Positions 1 to 9,033 of a stretch of 48,045 bases of DNA are shown piece after piece. The translations under genes were made by a program, and so were the position numbers. Numbering within the stretch: the stretch's first letter is position 1; the number at the start of each line of letters is the position of its first letter. Source of the stretch: Clostridiales bacterium. Lineage in GTDB: Bacteria; Bacillota; Clostridia; Christensenellales; Aristaeellaceae. The stretch covers positions 1 through 48,045 of the forward strand of contig DUQZ01000003.1 in assembly GCA_012837525.1 (NCBI GenBank). Reading direction: 5' to 3'. The notes under the pieces are model-generated. The model saw only the letters and a list, made by a program, of their open reading frames with translations, was not told where the DNA came from and did no database searches.

Positions 1-148
1 TGCCCGTACCCTCCGGTGAAGACTGCAGTCTCGCTCAATTGAATCGACTGTCGTTTCTTCGCTTCTCTTCTCTGTACCGTTTTCAAGGTCCCCGCAGCCC
101 CGTTTGGGGTGCCCGAATAATGTATCACACCCTGTGGGGAGGTGTCAA
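1..148 (-). promoter_or_regulatory. Probable rRNA-operon promoter and leader, transcribed leftward out of the window
   Basis: On the minus strand there is a TTGACA box (143-148), an 18-bp spacer and TACATT (119-124). Downstream of it lie a GC-rich hairpin near 95-113 and then the motif CTTGAAAACGGTACAG (about 76-91). A CTTTGAAAAC-type motif of this kind is typical of Firmicutes rrn leaders and of 16S-23S spacers. No open reading frame or rRNA body is visible, so the 16S gene would have to begin beyond position 1. It could instead be a spacer fragment or another stable-RNA leader. The identification is inference from motif memory. Confidence 0.42.
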
Positions 149-349
149 GCGATTTTTATAAAGAATTTACAGGAATTTGCAGGCGGCAAAGGATGTGGTT
201 TCTGATATTAAGAACGCGCGGAGCAGCAAGTCCCGACGGTTTTGCCCAAGCTTTATTGAAATCAAGCAAGCGGGATCCAGATGGAGATGGTACCGTCCAG
301 CATTACTTCCTTATTAACAGAAATGACCCAAGAAAAATAGAATCGGTGA

Positions 350-378
350 TTGACAGCCCTTTTGATGTGTGGTATCTT
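350..378 (+). promoter_or_regulatory. Promoter of rplJ-rplL
   Basis: TTGACA at 350-355, a 17-bp spacer and TATCTT at 373-378 form a near-consensus sigma-A promoter. The predicted start near 385 lies just before the L10 leader. The stretch 149-349 between this promoter and the leftward one holds no gene I can support. Confidence 0.8.
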
Positions 379-394
379 GCTTGTGGCTTCAAAA

Positions 395-512
395 GCCAGT
401 GCCAAAGACAGCAGGCCGCGCGCAAGCGCATAACGGCGAAAGCCGCCCGCCGAGGCGCGAGAGCATGATGTTTTAATGCCCTTGTGCCATTCGCACAGGG
501 GCTTTTACTTTG
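395..512 (+). promoter_or_regulatory. Ribosomal protein L10 leader with attenuator hairpin
   Basis: The transcript upstream of rplJ contains AAAGACAGCAGG (404-415) and CCCGCCGAGGC (445-455), the conserved halves of the L10 leader that binds the L10(L7/L12)4 complex in Firmicutes. It is followed by a hairpin with arms GCCCTTGTG (478-486) and CACAGGGGC (494-502) and a run of T residues, which has the form of an intrinsic terminator. Known L10 leaders repress rplJL when L10 is in excess; that the hairpin here is the attenuator is inferred from its position between leader and start codon. Confidence 0.82.
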
Positions 513-539
513 AGCCGGAAGGAAGGTGAACAAGCAAGC

Positions 540-1088
540 ATGGAACAGAAGATCAACAAGAACCTTGAAAACAAGATGCTTAAGGTGGATGAAATTACCC
601 AGCGGTTAAACAGCGCCAAGAGCATGGTCATGGTTGACTACAAAGGCATTACAGTGGAAGAAATCAACGCCCTGCGCGTGAAATTCCGCGAGGCCGGTGT
701 TGACTATGTGGTCCTTAAGAACTCCCTGGTGAAGCGCGCGCTGAACAACGCGGGCATCACGGAATTGGACGAGCTGTTGGTTGGCCCCTCCGCCTTTGCC
801 TTTGGCATGAAGGATGAGGTTGGCCCCGCGAAGGTCATTGACGAGTTCATCACCCAGACCAAGTCCGACAAGATGACGATCAAAGCCGGCATCCTGGAAG
901 GCAAGGTAGTGGAGCCCAGCGCCATTGTCGCCCTGAGCAAGCTGCCGCCGCGTGAGGTCCTCATCGCCAAGATGATGGGCAGCCTGAACGCGCCGGTCAC
1001 GAACTTCGTAGGCGTCCTCAGCGCAACCCTGCGCTCTCTGGTCTATGCGGTTGATGCAGTCCGCAAACAAAAAGAAGGCATCGAATAA
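540..1088 (+). CDS. rplJ: 50S ribosomal protein L10
   Basis: This 182-residue protein is the base of the ribosomal stalk: its N-terminal domain binds 23S rRNA and L11, and its C-terminal helix carries the L7/L12 dimers. The sequence shows the typical L10 segments AKSMVMVDYKGITVEE near the start, then VLKNSLVKRAL and PSAFAFG, followed by a helical C-terminus. I take the ATG at 540 because GGAAGG lies just upstream. A TTG at 510 would add ten residues without homology and would run into the attenuator. It is followed after 51 bases by rplL, with which it shares a promoter and the L10 leader. Confidence 0.97.
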   Translation: MEQKINKNLENKMLKVDEITQRLNSAKSMVMVDYKGITVEEINALRVKFREAGVDYVVLKNSLVKRALNNAGITELDELLVGPSAFAFGMKDEVGPAKVIDEFITQTKSDKMTIKAGILEGKVVEPSAIVALSKLPPREVLIAKMMGSLNAPVTNFVGVLSATLRSLVYAVDAVRKQKEGIE

Positions 1089-1139
1089 ACCCGGGGATAC
1101 CCCACAAAACACATTAAAAATTTACGGAGGAAACATTCA

Positions 1140-1514
1140 ATGAACCGCGAAGAAATTATGTCCGCAATCGAAGCGATGACCGTGCTGGAGCTGGCCGAGC
1201 TGGTGAAGGCCCTGGAAGAGAAGTTTGGCGTGTCCGCCGCTGCCCCCGTTGCCGCCGCTGCGCCCGTCGCCGCTGCTGCCGCTGCCCCCGCTGAAGAGAA
1301 GACCGAGTTTGACGTCGTGCTGACCAACGCCGGCGCCGAGAAGATCAAGGTCATCAAAGTGGTCCGCGAAGTCGTGAGCGGCCTGGGCCTGAAGGAAGCG
1401 AAGGAATTCGTCGAATCTGCCCCCAAGACCATCAAGGAAGGCCTGGCCATGGCCGATGCCGAGAAGATCAAGAAGCAGTTTGAAGAAGTCGGCGCCACCG
1501 TCGAAATCAAGTAA
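1140..1514 (+). CDS. rplL: 50S ribosomal protein L7/L12
   Basis: This 124-residue acidic stalk protein recruits translational GTPases to the ribosome. Visible parts are the N-terminal dimerisation helix ([17 protein letters not shown]), a long Ala/Pro hinge at about residues 32-56, and the conserved globular C-terminal domain containing [11 protein letters not shown] and [12 protein letters not shown]. Length is normal for the family. A GGAGG lies nine bases before the ATG. The gene closes the operon: a strong terminator follows at 1531, and the rpoB that usually comes next in Firmicutes is absent. Confidence 0.98.
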   Translation: MNREEIMSAIEAMTVLELAELVKALEEKFGVSAAAPVAAAAPVAAAAAAPAEEKTEFDVVLTNAGAEKIKVIKVVREVVSGLGLKEAKEFVESAPKTIKEGLAMADAEKIKKQFEEVGATVEIK

Positions 1515-1530
1515 GAACAGCTCTAAACAA

Positions 1531-1562
1531 AACCCGCGGGAATTGCTCCTGCGGGTTTTATT
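1531..1562. terminator. Terminator after rplL, probably bidirectional
   Basis: A GC-rich hairpin with arms AACCCGC (1531-1537) and GCGGGTT (1551-1557) is followed by TTTTATTT. On the minus strand the same hairpin is followed by TTTTGTTT, so it can also end the leftward ABC transporter transcript. Confidence 0.85.
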
Positions 1563-1581
1563 TATATCTGTATAGTTAGTG

Positions 1582-1744
1582 AATACCAGACGAGGGCGTT
1601 AATGCAAAGATGGGCTGAGGATTTTTGATGACTCCGCAAAGATGAAGGAAGGAGGCGTAGTCGTAGCCTACGCCGACTGAAAGAATCAAAGCGGAGGCGC
1701 AAAAAGACCAGCGCATCAAAGCATTAACAAGTGAGTCTGGTATT
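1582..1744. repeat. Structured intergenic repeat, copy 1 (163 bp)
   Basis: The element is bounded by inverted ends AATACCAGAC (1582-1591) and GTCTGGTATT (1735-1744). Inside these, after 6 unpaired bases on each side, sits a second inverted pair, GTTAATGC (1598-1605) and GCATTAAC (1721-1728). Further in, CTCCGC (1632-1637) can pair with GCGGAG (1691-1696), TTTGATG (1624-1630) with CATCAAA, and the centre holds a hairpin GGCGTAG/CTACGCC. A second copy lies at 30602-30812 with the same ends and a different centre. It has no coding content and looks like a MITE-type or structured-RNA repeat; family unknown to me. Confidence 0.8.
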
Positions 1745-4586
1745 ATTCCGCCCTCAGGCACTCAACAGGGTCCTTCTTGGCGGCGATGCGGGAAGGAAGC
1801 CATCCCGCCAGCAGGGAGAGCAGCGCGCTAATGCCAATGAGGATGACCGCGCCGACAGGCGGCAGGATTGCCTTCACAGAGGCATCGTTGCTGAGCATGA
1901 AGATGATTTGATTGATGGGGATGATCAAAAGGGCGGAGATAGCGATGCCCAGAACGCCCGCGGTCAAGCCGATGATGAAGGCCTCCGCCGTGAACACGCG
2001 CGCGACATCCTTTCGGGAAGCGCCCACGGCGCGCAGGATGCCGATCTCCTTGGTGCGCTCCAGCACCGAGATATAGGTGATGATGCCAATCATGATGGAT
2101 GACACCACCAGCGAGACTGCCACAAAGGCGATGAGGACATAGGAAATTACGTTGATGATGTTGGTGACGCCGGAAATCATGAGGGCGACAAAATCCGTGT
2201 AGTTGATCTGCTCATGCGCGGGCACCGTCTGGTTGTACTCCTCAATGAGCCGGGCGATCTCCTCCTTGTGCTCAAAGGTGTCCATGTACAGGGTGATGGA
2301 GGTGGGCGTATCCAGGTTGACCTGCCCCACATCGGCATAGGTCTGCTGGAGGCTGGGGATGTTCGGCGCGACCAGCTGGTCGTACAGCCCCACGATGGTG
2401 CTGTCGTCCAGGTCCTTTTTCAGGCGCTCAAACAGCAGCACCGTCTGCGCCTCCTGCCCCGCGCCCAGGGATTCCATGGTGAGGCCGGACATCTGCGCCC
2501 ATTGGGCAAGCAGGTCCATCCCGCCCTCCGGAATGGTGGGCATGCCGGTGCTGTCCTGCTGGCCGCCTGTGAACTGGCTCATGATACCCATGATTTGCTC
2601 CATGCTCATGCCCTCGGGGATGGGCAGGGAAGGCGTCTCTCCCTCATCCCCGGGCGTATCCTGGCCAAAGGCCTCTGGGTAGAGACGGAAGGCTTTTTTG
2701 GCAAATTCTGCCTTTTGATCAATCGGGAGGCGCTCAAAATAGCGTGTTAAATCCTCGCTTTTTTCCGCCGCGGTTTCAGGCGCAAAGCGCAGTCCGGTGA
2801 GCACGCTTTTTGTTTCATCCGCCTGCTGCGCCAGCACCACCGGGCTTTGCGCGGCGCGCGCGATGACCAGGTCCGTCAGCGCACGGGTATAGACGATGCC
2901 GCCGCTGCGCTGGTTGTTTTGATCGTTTGAGCGGATAATGCCGGAGATGGTGAGGACGGGCGCCTGCGACACGGCTGCCCGCAAGGCATCCTGATCGGTA
3001 TTCAGGTTAGCGTACAGCCCCTTGCCATCGGGCACATAGTAATCGCTGCTGGCCATCAGGCGGATGGACAGGCCCAGCAGGTCCTCATAGGCCCAGGAAC
3101 GGGGCGTTTGCAAGCCTTCCCCCTCCGTAAGGGCTTCCAGGTCCGCTTCAGTCAACAGCCCTAACCGATAAAGCAGTGCTTCCGGCAGCTCGTTGTTGGC
3201 GTCCAATTCCAGCAGGACCTCGCTTGCGCTCTTTGGCCAGCTGCCTGCCAGCAGGGTGTTTTTTCCCTGGAAGGGCTCCCCCGCCAGTCCGTCGCTGGAG
3301 GATGGGGTGATCTCCGTCAACTCTGAATCGCCAAAGGGCATGAAGCCGGAGAAGGCGCGGCCAATGGCGCCCATGTTGGAGCCGCTTGACAGGCTACGCA
3401 TCTGGCCGTCCTGATCAAAGGTGTACAGGTCAAAACTGGCGTTATAGCCGTAGCGGATGTCCGTTAAATAGGGCTTGATGGCGTTGTCCGGGCCATCCAG
3501 GTAGGCTTTGAAGGAGGTGAGGTTGTTGCGGGTGATGGTGGTGCGCATCTGATCGCGGTGGGCAGACCGCTCCGCGTTGAGGTAGACCGCGTCCTTCTCA
3601 TGCTTTGGTTTTTCCTGCCAGGCCTGCTGCATGGCGCTGCGCATGCCCTCCACCTGGAAGGTTTCCTCCTCGATGGTGATGGGGTAGGAGGACATGGTGT
3701 TGCGCTGCACGTTGATGATGTACTGGTTGACACCGTTTGACAGCGCCAAAATAAGCGCGATGCCAATGATGCCGATAGAGCCCGCGAAGGCGGTGATCAG
3801 CGTGCGGCCGCGCTTGGTAAGCAGGTTGTTGAGCGAGAGGGACAAGGCGGTTGAAAAGCCCATGGCCTTCTTTTTCTGGGCATCAGACGCCGCGGTTTTG
3901 TTGCTTGCGGCGTTTGGTTTGCTGTCGTTTAGGACGTTGCCGTCCTTGAGTTCGATAATGCGCGTGGCGTAGCGCTCGGCCAACTCCTGGTTGTGGGTGA
4001 CCATGATGACCAAGCGGTCACTGGCAAGCTGCTTGAGCACATCCAGCACCTGCTCGCTGGTGACGGAATCCAGGGCGCCTGTTGGCTCATCCGCCAGCAG
4101 GACTGCCGGGTCGTTCACCAGGGCGCGGGCAATGGCCACGCGCTGCATTTGGCCGCCGGAGAGCTGGTTTGGTTTTTTGTGCACCTGGTCCGAAAGCCCC
4201 ACGCTGCGCAAGGCGTCCAGGGCGCGCTGCCTGCGCTCCTTTTTGCTGATGCCAGACAGCGTAAGCGCCAACTCCACATTGGCCAGCACGCTCTGGTGCG
4301 AAATCAAGTTGTAGGACTGGAACACAAAGCCCACGCTGTGGTTGCGGTAGGCATCCATCTCCCGCTCCGTATATTCCTTGGTGCTGCGGCCGTTGACGCG
4401 CAAATCGCCCGCGTCGTAGCGGTCCAGCCCGCCAATGACGTTGAGCAGTGTAGTCTTGCCGCAGCCGGACGGGCCCAATACGGCAACAAACTCCCCTTTT
4501 TCAAACGTGAGGCTGATATCCTTGAGCGCTTCCACCTTCAAGGCGCCGCTTTGGTAAATCTTCTTGATGTTTCTTAATTCCAGCAT
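1743..4586 (-). CDS. ABC transporter, fused ATP-binding and FtsX-type permease protein
   Basis: A 947-residue fusion of the LolD/MacB type. Residues 1-225 are the ATPase: Walker [10 protein letters not shown] near residue 39, signature [15 protein letters not shown], Walker [14 protein letters not shown] and the H-loop [12 protein letters not shown] membrane segment follows at about 262-288, then a large extracellular region rich in Met, Gly and Gln in its last third. The C-terminus has the usual three FtsX-domain helices, including the cytoplasmic [18 protein letters not shown] loop. Such proteins usually export peptides or lipoproteins or act as mechanotransmitters; no substrate can be read from the sequence. 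AGGAAA lies before the ATG. The TAA stop is supplied by the end of repeat copy 1. Confidence 0.9.
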   Translation of the reverse strand: MLELRNIKKIYQSGALKVEALKDISLTFEKGEFVAVLGPSGCGKTTLLNVIGGLDRYDAGDLRVNGRSTKEYTEREMDAYRNHSVGFVFQSYNLISHQSVLANVELALTLSGISKKERRQRALDALRSVGLSDQVHKKPNQLSGGQMQRVAIARALVNDPAVLLADEPTGALDSVTSEQVLDVLKQLASDRLVIMVTHNQELAERYATRIIELKDGNVLNDSKPNAASNKTAASDAQKKKAMGFSTALSLSLNNLLTKRGRTLITAFAGSIGIIGIALILALSNGVNQYIINVQRNTMSSYPITIEEETFQVEGMRSAMQQAWQEKPKHEKDAVYLNAERSAHRDQMRTTITRNNLTSFKAYLDGPDNAIKPYLTDIRYGYNASFDLYTFDQDGQMRSLSSGSNMGAIGRAFSGFMPFGDSELTEITPSSSDGLAGEPFQGKNTLLAGSWPKSASEVLLELDANNELPEALLYRLGLLTEADLEALTEGEGLQTPRSWAYEDLLGLSIRLMASSDYYVPDGKGLYANLNTDQDALRAAVSQAPVLTISGIIRSNDQNNQRSGGIVYTRALTDLVIARAAQSPVVLAQQADETKSVLTGLRFAPETAAEKSEDLTRYFERLPIDQKAEFAKKAFRLYPEAFGQDTPGDEGETPSLPIPEGMSMEQIMGIMSQFTGGQQDSTGMPTIPEGGMDLLAQWAQMSGLTMESLGAGQEAQTVLLFERLKKDLDDSTIVGLYDQLVAPNIPSLQQTYADVGQVNLDTPTSITLYMDTFEHKEEIARLIEEYNQTVPAHEQINYTDFVALMISGVTNIINVISYVLIAFVAVSLVVSSIMIGIITYISVLERTKEIGILRAVGASRKDVARVFTAEAFIIGLTAGVLGIAISALLIIPINQIIFMLSNDASVKAILPPVGAVILIGISALLSLLAGWLPSRIAAKKDPVECLRAE

Positions 4587-4612
4587 TGCACAAATTTCCT
4601 TACATAAAATAA

Positions 4613-4646
4613 CAGGTCAGCAAGCCTGCTAACCTGAAATATACCA
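4613..4646 (-). promoter_or_regulatory. Extended -10 promoter with overlapping operator-like dyad for the ABC transporter
   Basis: Minus-strand TGGTATATT (4638-4646) is an extended -10 element with no good -35 box. Directly downstream, where transcription would start, is a 24-bp dyad at 4613-4636: arms CAGGTTAGCA and TGCTGACCTG around GGCT, matching at 9 of 10 positions. The placement suggests a repressor site controlling the transporter; the regulator is not identifiable here. Confidence 0.55.
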
Positions 4647-4682
4647 TGATATTGACGCGTTCAGCCGGCCATACAGCCTTGT

Positions 4683-6662
4683 TTACGGATTGTTGATGAT
4701 TTGGAACAGTTCTTCCTCACTCATGGAAGGAATGCCCAGACTGGCTGCCTTTTGCGCCTTGCTGCCCGGGTTCTCCCCCAAAAGGAGGTAGCTGGTCCTT
4801 CTGCTGACAGAGGAGGAGACGCTGCCGCCGTTTTTGGTGATCAAGTCCTCCGCCTGCTGGCGCGTAAGCGTGGGCAGCGTGCCAGTCAACACAAAGGTTT
4901 TGCCCGCAAAGGCGGTGCCCTCCGCCTGGTTTTGCACCTCGCGCGGGCGCACGCCCAGCGCCAGGAGGGCATCCACCATCTGGTTGTTGACAGGGTCCTC
5001 AAAGAAGGAAAGGATGCCCGTGGCAATCACCTCACCCACGGCTGGGACTGCCAGCAATTGATCCATGTTCGCCGCGCGCACAGCATCCAGGTTGTGGAAG
5101 GCCTGCGCCAGATCGCGCGCGGTGGCCCGGCCGATGTTGGGGATGCCGATGGCCAGCAGGAAAGCATCCAGCTCACAATCCCGGCTGATGGTGAGCGCAT
5201 CGATGATGTTCTCTGCCCGCTTCTGTCCAAAGCCGGGCAGGCCGATGAGTTCCATCGGGGTGAGCCGGTACAAGTCCTGCGGGGCGCGGACGCCCAGGTG
5301 GTCATACAGCACTTCCAGCGTCTTTTCGGACAGGCTTTCGATGTTCATGGCTTCCCGGGAGCAAAAATGCGTCAGCCGCGCAATGACCTGCGGCTTACAG
5401 CCCAAACGGTTGGGGCAAAACAGATGGGCGCCGATCTCTTCCAGCAGGCTGCCGCAGGCAGGGCAGTTGACCGGCTTTTCAATCGTTTCTCCTGTGATGC
5501 CGTCCTCCACCCGGCCCAGGATTTCAGGGATGACATCGTTTGAGCGGCGGATGAAGACCGTGCTGCCCAGGGTGAGGCGTTTTCTGGAAATATCGCCATA
5601 GTTGTTGAGCGTGGCCCGCCTGACGGTGACGCCGGAAAAATCCACAGCGTCAACATGCGCAAGCGGCGTCAGTTTGCCGGTGCGCCCCACATCCCAGGTG
5701 ACGCGCTCCAGCGTGGTGGTGGTTTCCTCCGCCGCAAACTTGTAGGCAACCGCCCAACGTGGGAATTTGTCTGTATAGCCCATCACGCGGCGAGTAGCCA
5801 GGTCAATCACCTTGATGACCACGCCGTCAATGAGAAAATCCAGCTCCTCCCGTTTGGCTTCCACGTCCAAAATGGCCTTGATGACCGCCTGCTCATCGCT
5901 GCCCACATACAGAAGGGGCGAGACAGGGAAATGGTTTTCCGTGATGAACCGGTTGAGCCCCGCTTGGTCCTGATAAGGCGGGTCCTGGATGGTGCCGATT
6001 TCGTAAAAGCGGACGTCCAGCTTCCTGGAAGCCGTGACCTTGGGATCCAGGTTGCGCAGCGCGCCGGCCGCGGCGTTGCGCGCGTTTTTGAGCGGTTCCG
6101 CCGCGGTACGGTTGTATTTGGACAATACGGACAGACGCATGATGCACTCGCCGTGGATTTCCATCAGACCTTGATAGGGGATGCGGAAGGGAATGCCCCG
6201 GATGGTCTGCGCCTGGGGCAGCACCTGCTCCCCCACGATGCCGTTGCCGCGGGTGGCGGCCTGCACCAGTTGGCCGTTTTGATAGGTGAGGTTCAGCGTC
6301 AGGCCATCGTATTTATACTCCACAGCAAAGGCTAGCGGCGCCAAACCGGGTGCCCGGCTGTGCAGCTGCCGCACGCGCGTGAACCAGGCGGAAAGCTCCG
6401 CCTCGCTGTTGACCTTGTCCATGCTCCACAGGCGGTTGATATGCGTATGCTGCACAAAGACGGGCAGGGGATCCCCCCCTACCCGCCTGGTGGGCGAATC
6501 CGGCAGGATGGTGCCGGTTTGCCGCTCCAATACCACCAGCTCGTCATACAGTTTATCCCACTGGGCATCGCTGATGATGGGCTGGTCTTTTACATAATAG
6601 GCGTGGCTGGCCTCGTTAATGCGGTCAACCAATTCGCGCATGCGCTGGGACAGCTCTGTCAT
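4683..6662 (-). CDS. ligA: NAD-dependent DNA ligase
   Basis: A 659-residue ligase that seals nicks with NAD as adenylate donor in replication and repair. The adenylation lysine is Lys117 in the motif EYKYDGLTLNL. Domain order is Ia/adenylation (1-310), OB fold, a four-cysteine zinc finger (CPACG, then CPNRLGCK), helix-hairpin-helix repeats (LIGLPGFGQKRAENII), and a C-terminal BRCT domain starting at about 585 (GKTFVLTGTLPTLTR). All expected parts are present. The ATG abuts the pcrA stop codon (TAA followed directly by ATG), so the two genes form one transcript and translation is probably coupled. Confidence 0.97.
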   Translation of the reverse strand: MTELSQRMRELVDRINEASHAYYVKDQPIISDAQWDKLYDELVVLERQTGTILPDSPTRRVGGDPLPVFVQHTHINRLWSMDKVNSEAELSAWFTRVRQLHSRAPGLAPLAFAVEYKYDGLTLNLTYQNGQLVQAATRGNGIVGEQVLPQAQTIRGIPFRIPYQGLMEIHGECIMRLSVLSKYNRTAAEPLKNARNAAAGALRNLDPKVTASRKLDVRFYEIGTIQDPPYQDQAGLNRFITENHFPVSPLLYVGSDEQAVIKAILDVEAKREELDFLIDGVVIKVIDLATRRVMGYTDKFPRWAVAYKFAAEETTTTLERVTWDVGRTGKLTPLAHVDAVDFSGVTVRRATLNNYGDISRKRLTLGSTVFIRRSNDVIPEILGRVEDGITGETIEKPVNCPACGSLLEEIGAHLFCPNRLGCKPQVIARLTHFCSREAMNIESLSEKTLEVLYDHLGVRAPQDLYRLTPMELIGLPGFGQKRAENIIDALTISRDCELDAFLLAIGIPNIGRATARDLAQAFHNLDAVRAANMDQLLAVPAVGEVIATGILSFFEDPVNNQMVDALLALGVRPREVQNQAEGTAFAGKTFVLTGTLPTLTRQQAEDLITKNGGSVSSSVSRRTSYLLLGENPGSKAQKAASLGIPSMSEEELFQIINNP

Positions 6663-8918
6663 TTACTCTACCTTGACGATGGGCGCGATGGCCACCGAAA
6701 ACTCCTTGTCGCCGTAAGCGGTAAAGCGGATGGATACGCGGGCTTCGGCGCCTTCGCCGGAGGTGCCGATGACCTCGCCCGTGCCGAATTTTTTGTGCAA
6801 GACCTTGTCACCCTCTTTGAAGATTTGCACCGGCTCGTCCAGCTCCACCGACACCGACGGGAAAAAGCCCTTGGTGACGCCGGGGATGTCCGCCGGGTCC
6901 TGCCCCATGCCCGGGATGCCAAAGCTGGTCTTGGGCTGGCGCTGGGAGGGGCGCACACGCTCCTTGGGGGGCTTGTACTCGCCAAAGTGTTCCTTCATGG
7001 CCTTGCCGTAGGCGTCAGAAATGAGTGACTTGGGAATCTCCGCCAGGTAGGGGCTGGGCTGGTTGTAGGAAGCCTGGTTGAAGATGGCGCGGTGACGCGT
7101 CCGGCTGAGGTAGAGATAATCCTTGGCGCGGGTGATGCCCACATAGCACAGCCTGCGCTCCTCCTCCATGCGGTTTTCCTCCTGCTTGGCGCGGGCACTG
7201 GGCAAAAGGCCATCCTCCATGCCGGCAATGAAGACGGCGCGGTACTCCAGCCCCTTGGCGGAGTGCAGGGTCATCAAGGTGACAAACTGCGGCGCGTCCT
7301 CCTGCATGTCCAGGTCCGTCACCAGGGCGACGTTTTCCAGGTAGGATTCAAGCGTCGCGTCCTCGGTCAATTTTTCGTATTCGTAAGCCGCGCCCAAAAA
7401 CTCCAGCAGGTTGTCCCGCTTGGTGAGCAGCTCCTCATCCGTGGTGTCCTCATACTGCTTGAGCAGGCCGGTTTCCTCCAGCATCAGTTTGACAAAGTCG
7501 CCCAGGGGCAGCTGTTTGCGCTGCTCATCCAGCTTGTCCATCAGCTCCACGAAGGCTTTCACGCACTTGCGCGGGCGGGAGCCCAGGCTGTCGGGCAGGT
7601 CACGCAACACGGCGTACATGGGTGAGCTGTCCTGATCCGCCTGCTCCTCCAGCACCGCGACCGTCGCGTCGCCGATGGCGCGCTTGGGCACGTTGATGAT
7701 GCGCTTGAGGGCGACATCGTCATCCGGGTTGACCAGGGTGCGCAGGTAGGCCAAGGCGTCCTTGACTTCCTTGCGGTCATAAAAGCGAGTGCCGCCGTAG
7801 ACCTTGTAGGGGATGCCGGCGCGCATGAACATCTCTTCCATCACGCGGCTTTGCGCGTGCATGCGGTAGAGCACAGCGATCTCTGACAGCGGCACCTTGC
7901 GGTTGCGCAGGCGGCGGATATGCTCACAAATCCAGGCGGATTCCTCCCGCTCATCACCGGCGGCGGCGAACTTGATTTTCTCGCCCTTTTTGCCCTCGGT
8001 CCACAGGGATTTGTCCATGCGGTTCTCATTGTTTTTGATGACGCTGTTGGCGGCGTCCAGGATGGTCTGGGTGGAGCGGTAGTTCTGCTCCAGCTTGATG
8101 ACCTTGGCCTCCGGAAAATCCTTGTTGAACTCCAAAATATTGCGGATATCCGCCCCGCGCCAGCCGTAGATGGACTGGTCGTCATCGCCCACCACGCACA
8201 GGTTGCGGCTTTCTTCCGTCAGCAGCTTGACCAGGGTGTACTGCGCCAGGTTGGTATCCTGATATTCATCCACATGCACGTACTGGAAACGCTGGCGGTA
8301 GTGCTGCAAGACAGGCGGGTGATCCAGCAGGAGCTCCAGCGTTTTGTTGAGCAAATCATCAAAATCCAGCGCGTTGGCGGCCTTCAGCCGCGCGTCATAG
8401 GCGGCGAAAAGATCATGGATGACCTGAGCCCTGCGATCCCTGCGGGACTGGGCGAACCATTCATCCGCGTTCATCAGCTTGTTTTTGGCATCGCCGATGA
8501 TGTTTTTGACCTCGCGCAGGGTGAGCTCCTTATCGTCAATATCAAAGCGCTTGAACAGATCCTTCAGCACGCGCTGCTGATCATCATCATCATAGATGGT
8601 GAAGGAGCGCGCGTAGCCGATCTTTTCAATATCGCGCCGCAGGATGCGCACACAGATGGAGTGGAAGGTGCCAATCCAAATCTCCTCCGCCGTGACGCCG
8701 GTGAGCTGCTCCACACGGGTAAACATCTCCCTGGCGGCCTTGTTGGTGAAGGTAAGCGCCAGGATGTGCCACGGCTTGACGCCCTGCTCAATCAGATGCG
8801 CGATGCGATAGGTCATCGCGCGGGTCTTGCCGCTGCCGGCGCCCGCGATGATGAGCAAAGGCCCTTCTGTATGTAATACTGCTTCCCGTTGTCTATCGTT
8901 TAAGTCCTTCAGGTTCAT
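6663..8918 (-). CDS. pcrA: ATP-dependent DNA helicase PcrA/UvrD
   Basis: A 751-residue superfamily 1 3'-5' helicase acting in repair, plasmid replication and removal of RecA or stalled polymerase. Seen are the Q motif (LNDRQREAV), Walker A AGAGSGKT near residue 30, motif Ia, motif II VDEYQDTN, motif III VVGDDDQSIYGWRGA, motif IV NYRST, motif V TLHSAKGLEY and motif VI CYVGITRA. The C-terminus holds the Tudor-like fold FKEGDKVLHKKFGTGEVIG that binds RNA polymerase in PcrA proteins. I place the start at the ATG at 8918, preceded by TGGGGGAA; the longer frame to 8963 adds residues with no homology. It is cotranscribed with ligA, the common Firmicutes arrangement. Confidence 0.96.
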   Translation of the reverse strand: MNLKDLNDRQREAVLHTEGPLLIIAGAGSGKTRAMTYRIAHLIEQGVKPWHILALTFTNKAAREMFTRVEQLTGVTAEEIWIGTFHSICVRILRRDIEKIGYARSFTIYDDDDQQRVLKDLFKRFDIDDKELTLREVKNIIGDAKNKLMNADEWFAQSRRDRRAQVIHDLFAAYDARLKAANALDFDDLLNKTLELLLDHPPVLQHYRQRFQYVHVDEYQDTNLAQYTLVKLLTEESRNLCVVGDDDQSIYGWRGADIRNILEFNKDFPEAKVIKLEQNYRSTQTILDAANSVIKNNENRMDKSLWTEGKKGEKIKFAAAGDEREESAWICEHIRRLRNRKVPLSEIAVLYRMHAQSRVMEEMFMRAGIPYKVYGGTRFYDRKEVKDALAYLRTLVNPDDDVALKRIINVPKRAIGDATVAVLEEQADQDSSPMYAVLRDLPDSLGSRPRKCVKAFVELMDKLDEQRKQLPLGDFVKLMLEETGLLKQYEDTTDEELLTKRDNLLEFLGAAYEYEKLTEDATLESYLENVALVTDLDMQEDAPQFVTLMTLHSAKGLEYRAVFIAGMEDGLLPSARAKQEENRMEEERRLCYVGITRAKDYLYLSRTRHRAIFNQASYNQPSPYLAEIPKSLISDAYGKAMKEHFGEYKPPKERVRPSQRQPKTSFGIPGMGQDPADIPGVTKGFFPSVSVELDEPVQIFKEGDKVLHKKFGTGEVIGTSGEGAEARVSIRFTAYGDKEFSVAIAPIVKVE

Positions 8919-9004
8919 GTTTCCCCCAGGTGTGCATATTGACATCAGTCCGCGCTGGACCACATGGTATGTTTGGCAGTGTACGAACTGTGATATCGGA
9001 CTTC

Positions 9005-9033
9005 ATTATATCACAAAACCACCCAGTAGTAAA
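9005..9033 (-). promoter_or_regulatory. Promoter of pcrA-ligA
   Basis: Minus-strand TTTACT (9028-9033), a 17-bp spacer and TATAAT (9005-9010) preceded by TGA, an extended -10. It lies inside the terminator hairpin of the upstream operon, so the two signals share sequence. Confidence 0.75.

Noticed and set aside
142..468. Rightward open frame of 108 codons upstream of rplJ
   Set aside because: It runs across the rplJ promoter and L10 leader, has no homology or ribosome binding site, and starts with GTG in the rrn-like promoter.
1582..1744. Target-site duplication flanking the repeat
   Set aside because: The flanks of the two copies do not show a matching direct duplication of more than one or two bases, so a transposition mechanism cannot be claimed.
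1576..1761. 61-codon leftward frame inside repeat copy 1
   Set aside because: Copy 2 does not preserve the frame because its centre differs, so the repeat is not under protein-coding constraint.
4701..5543. 280-codon rightward frame antisense to ligA
   Set aside because: No recognizable domain and complete overlap with a certain gene.
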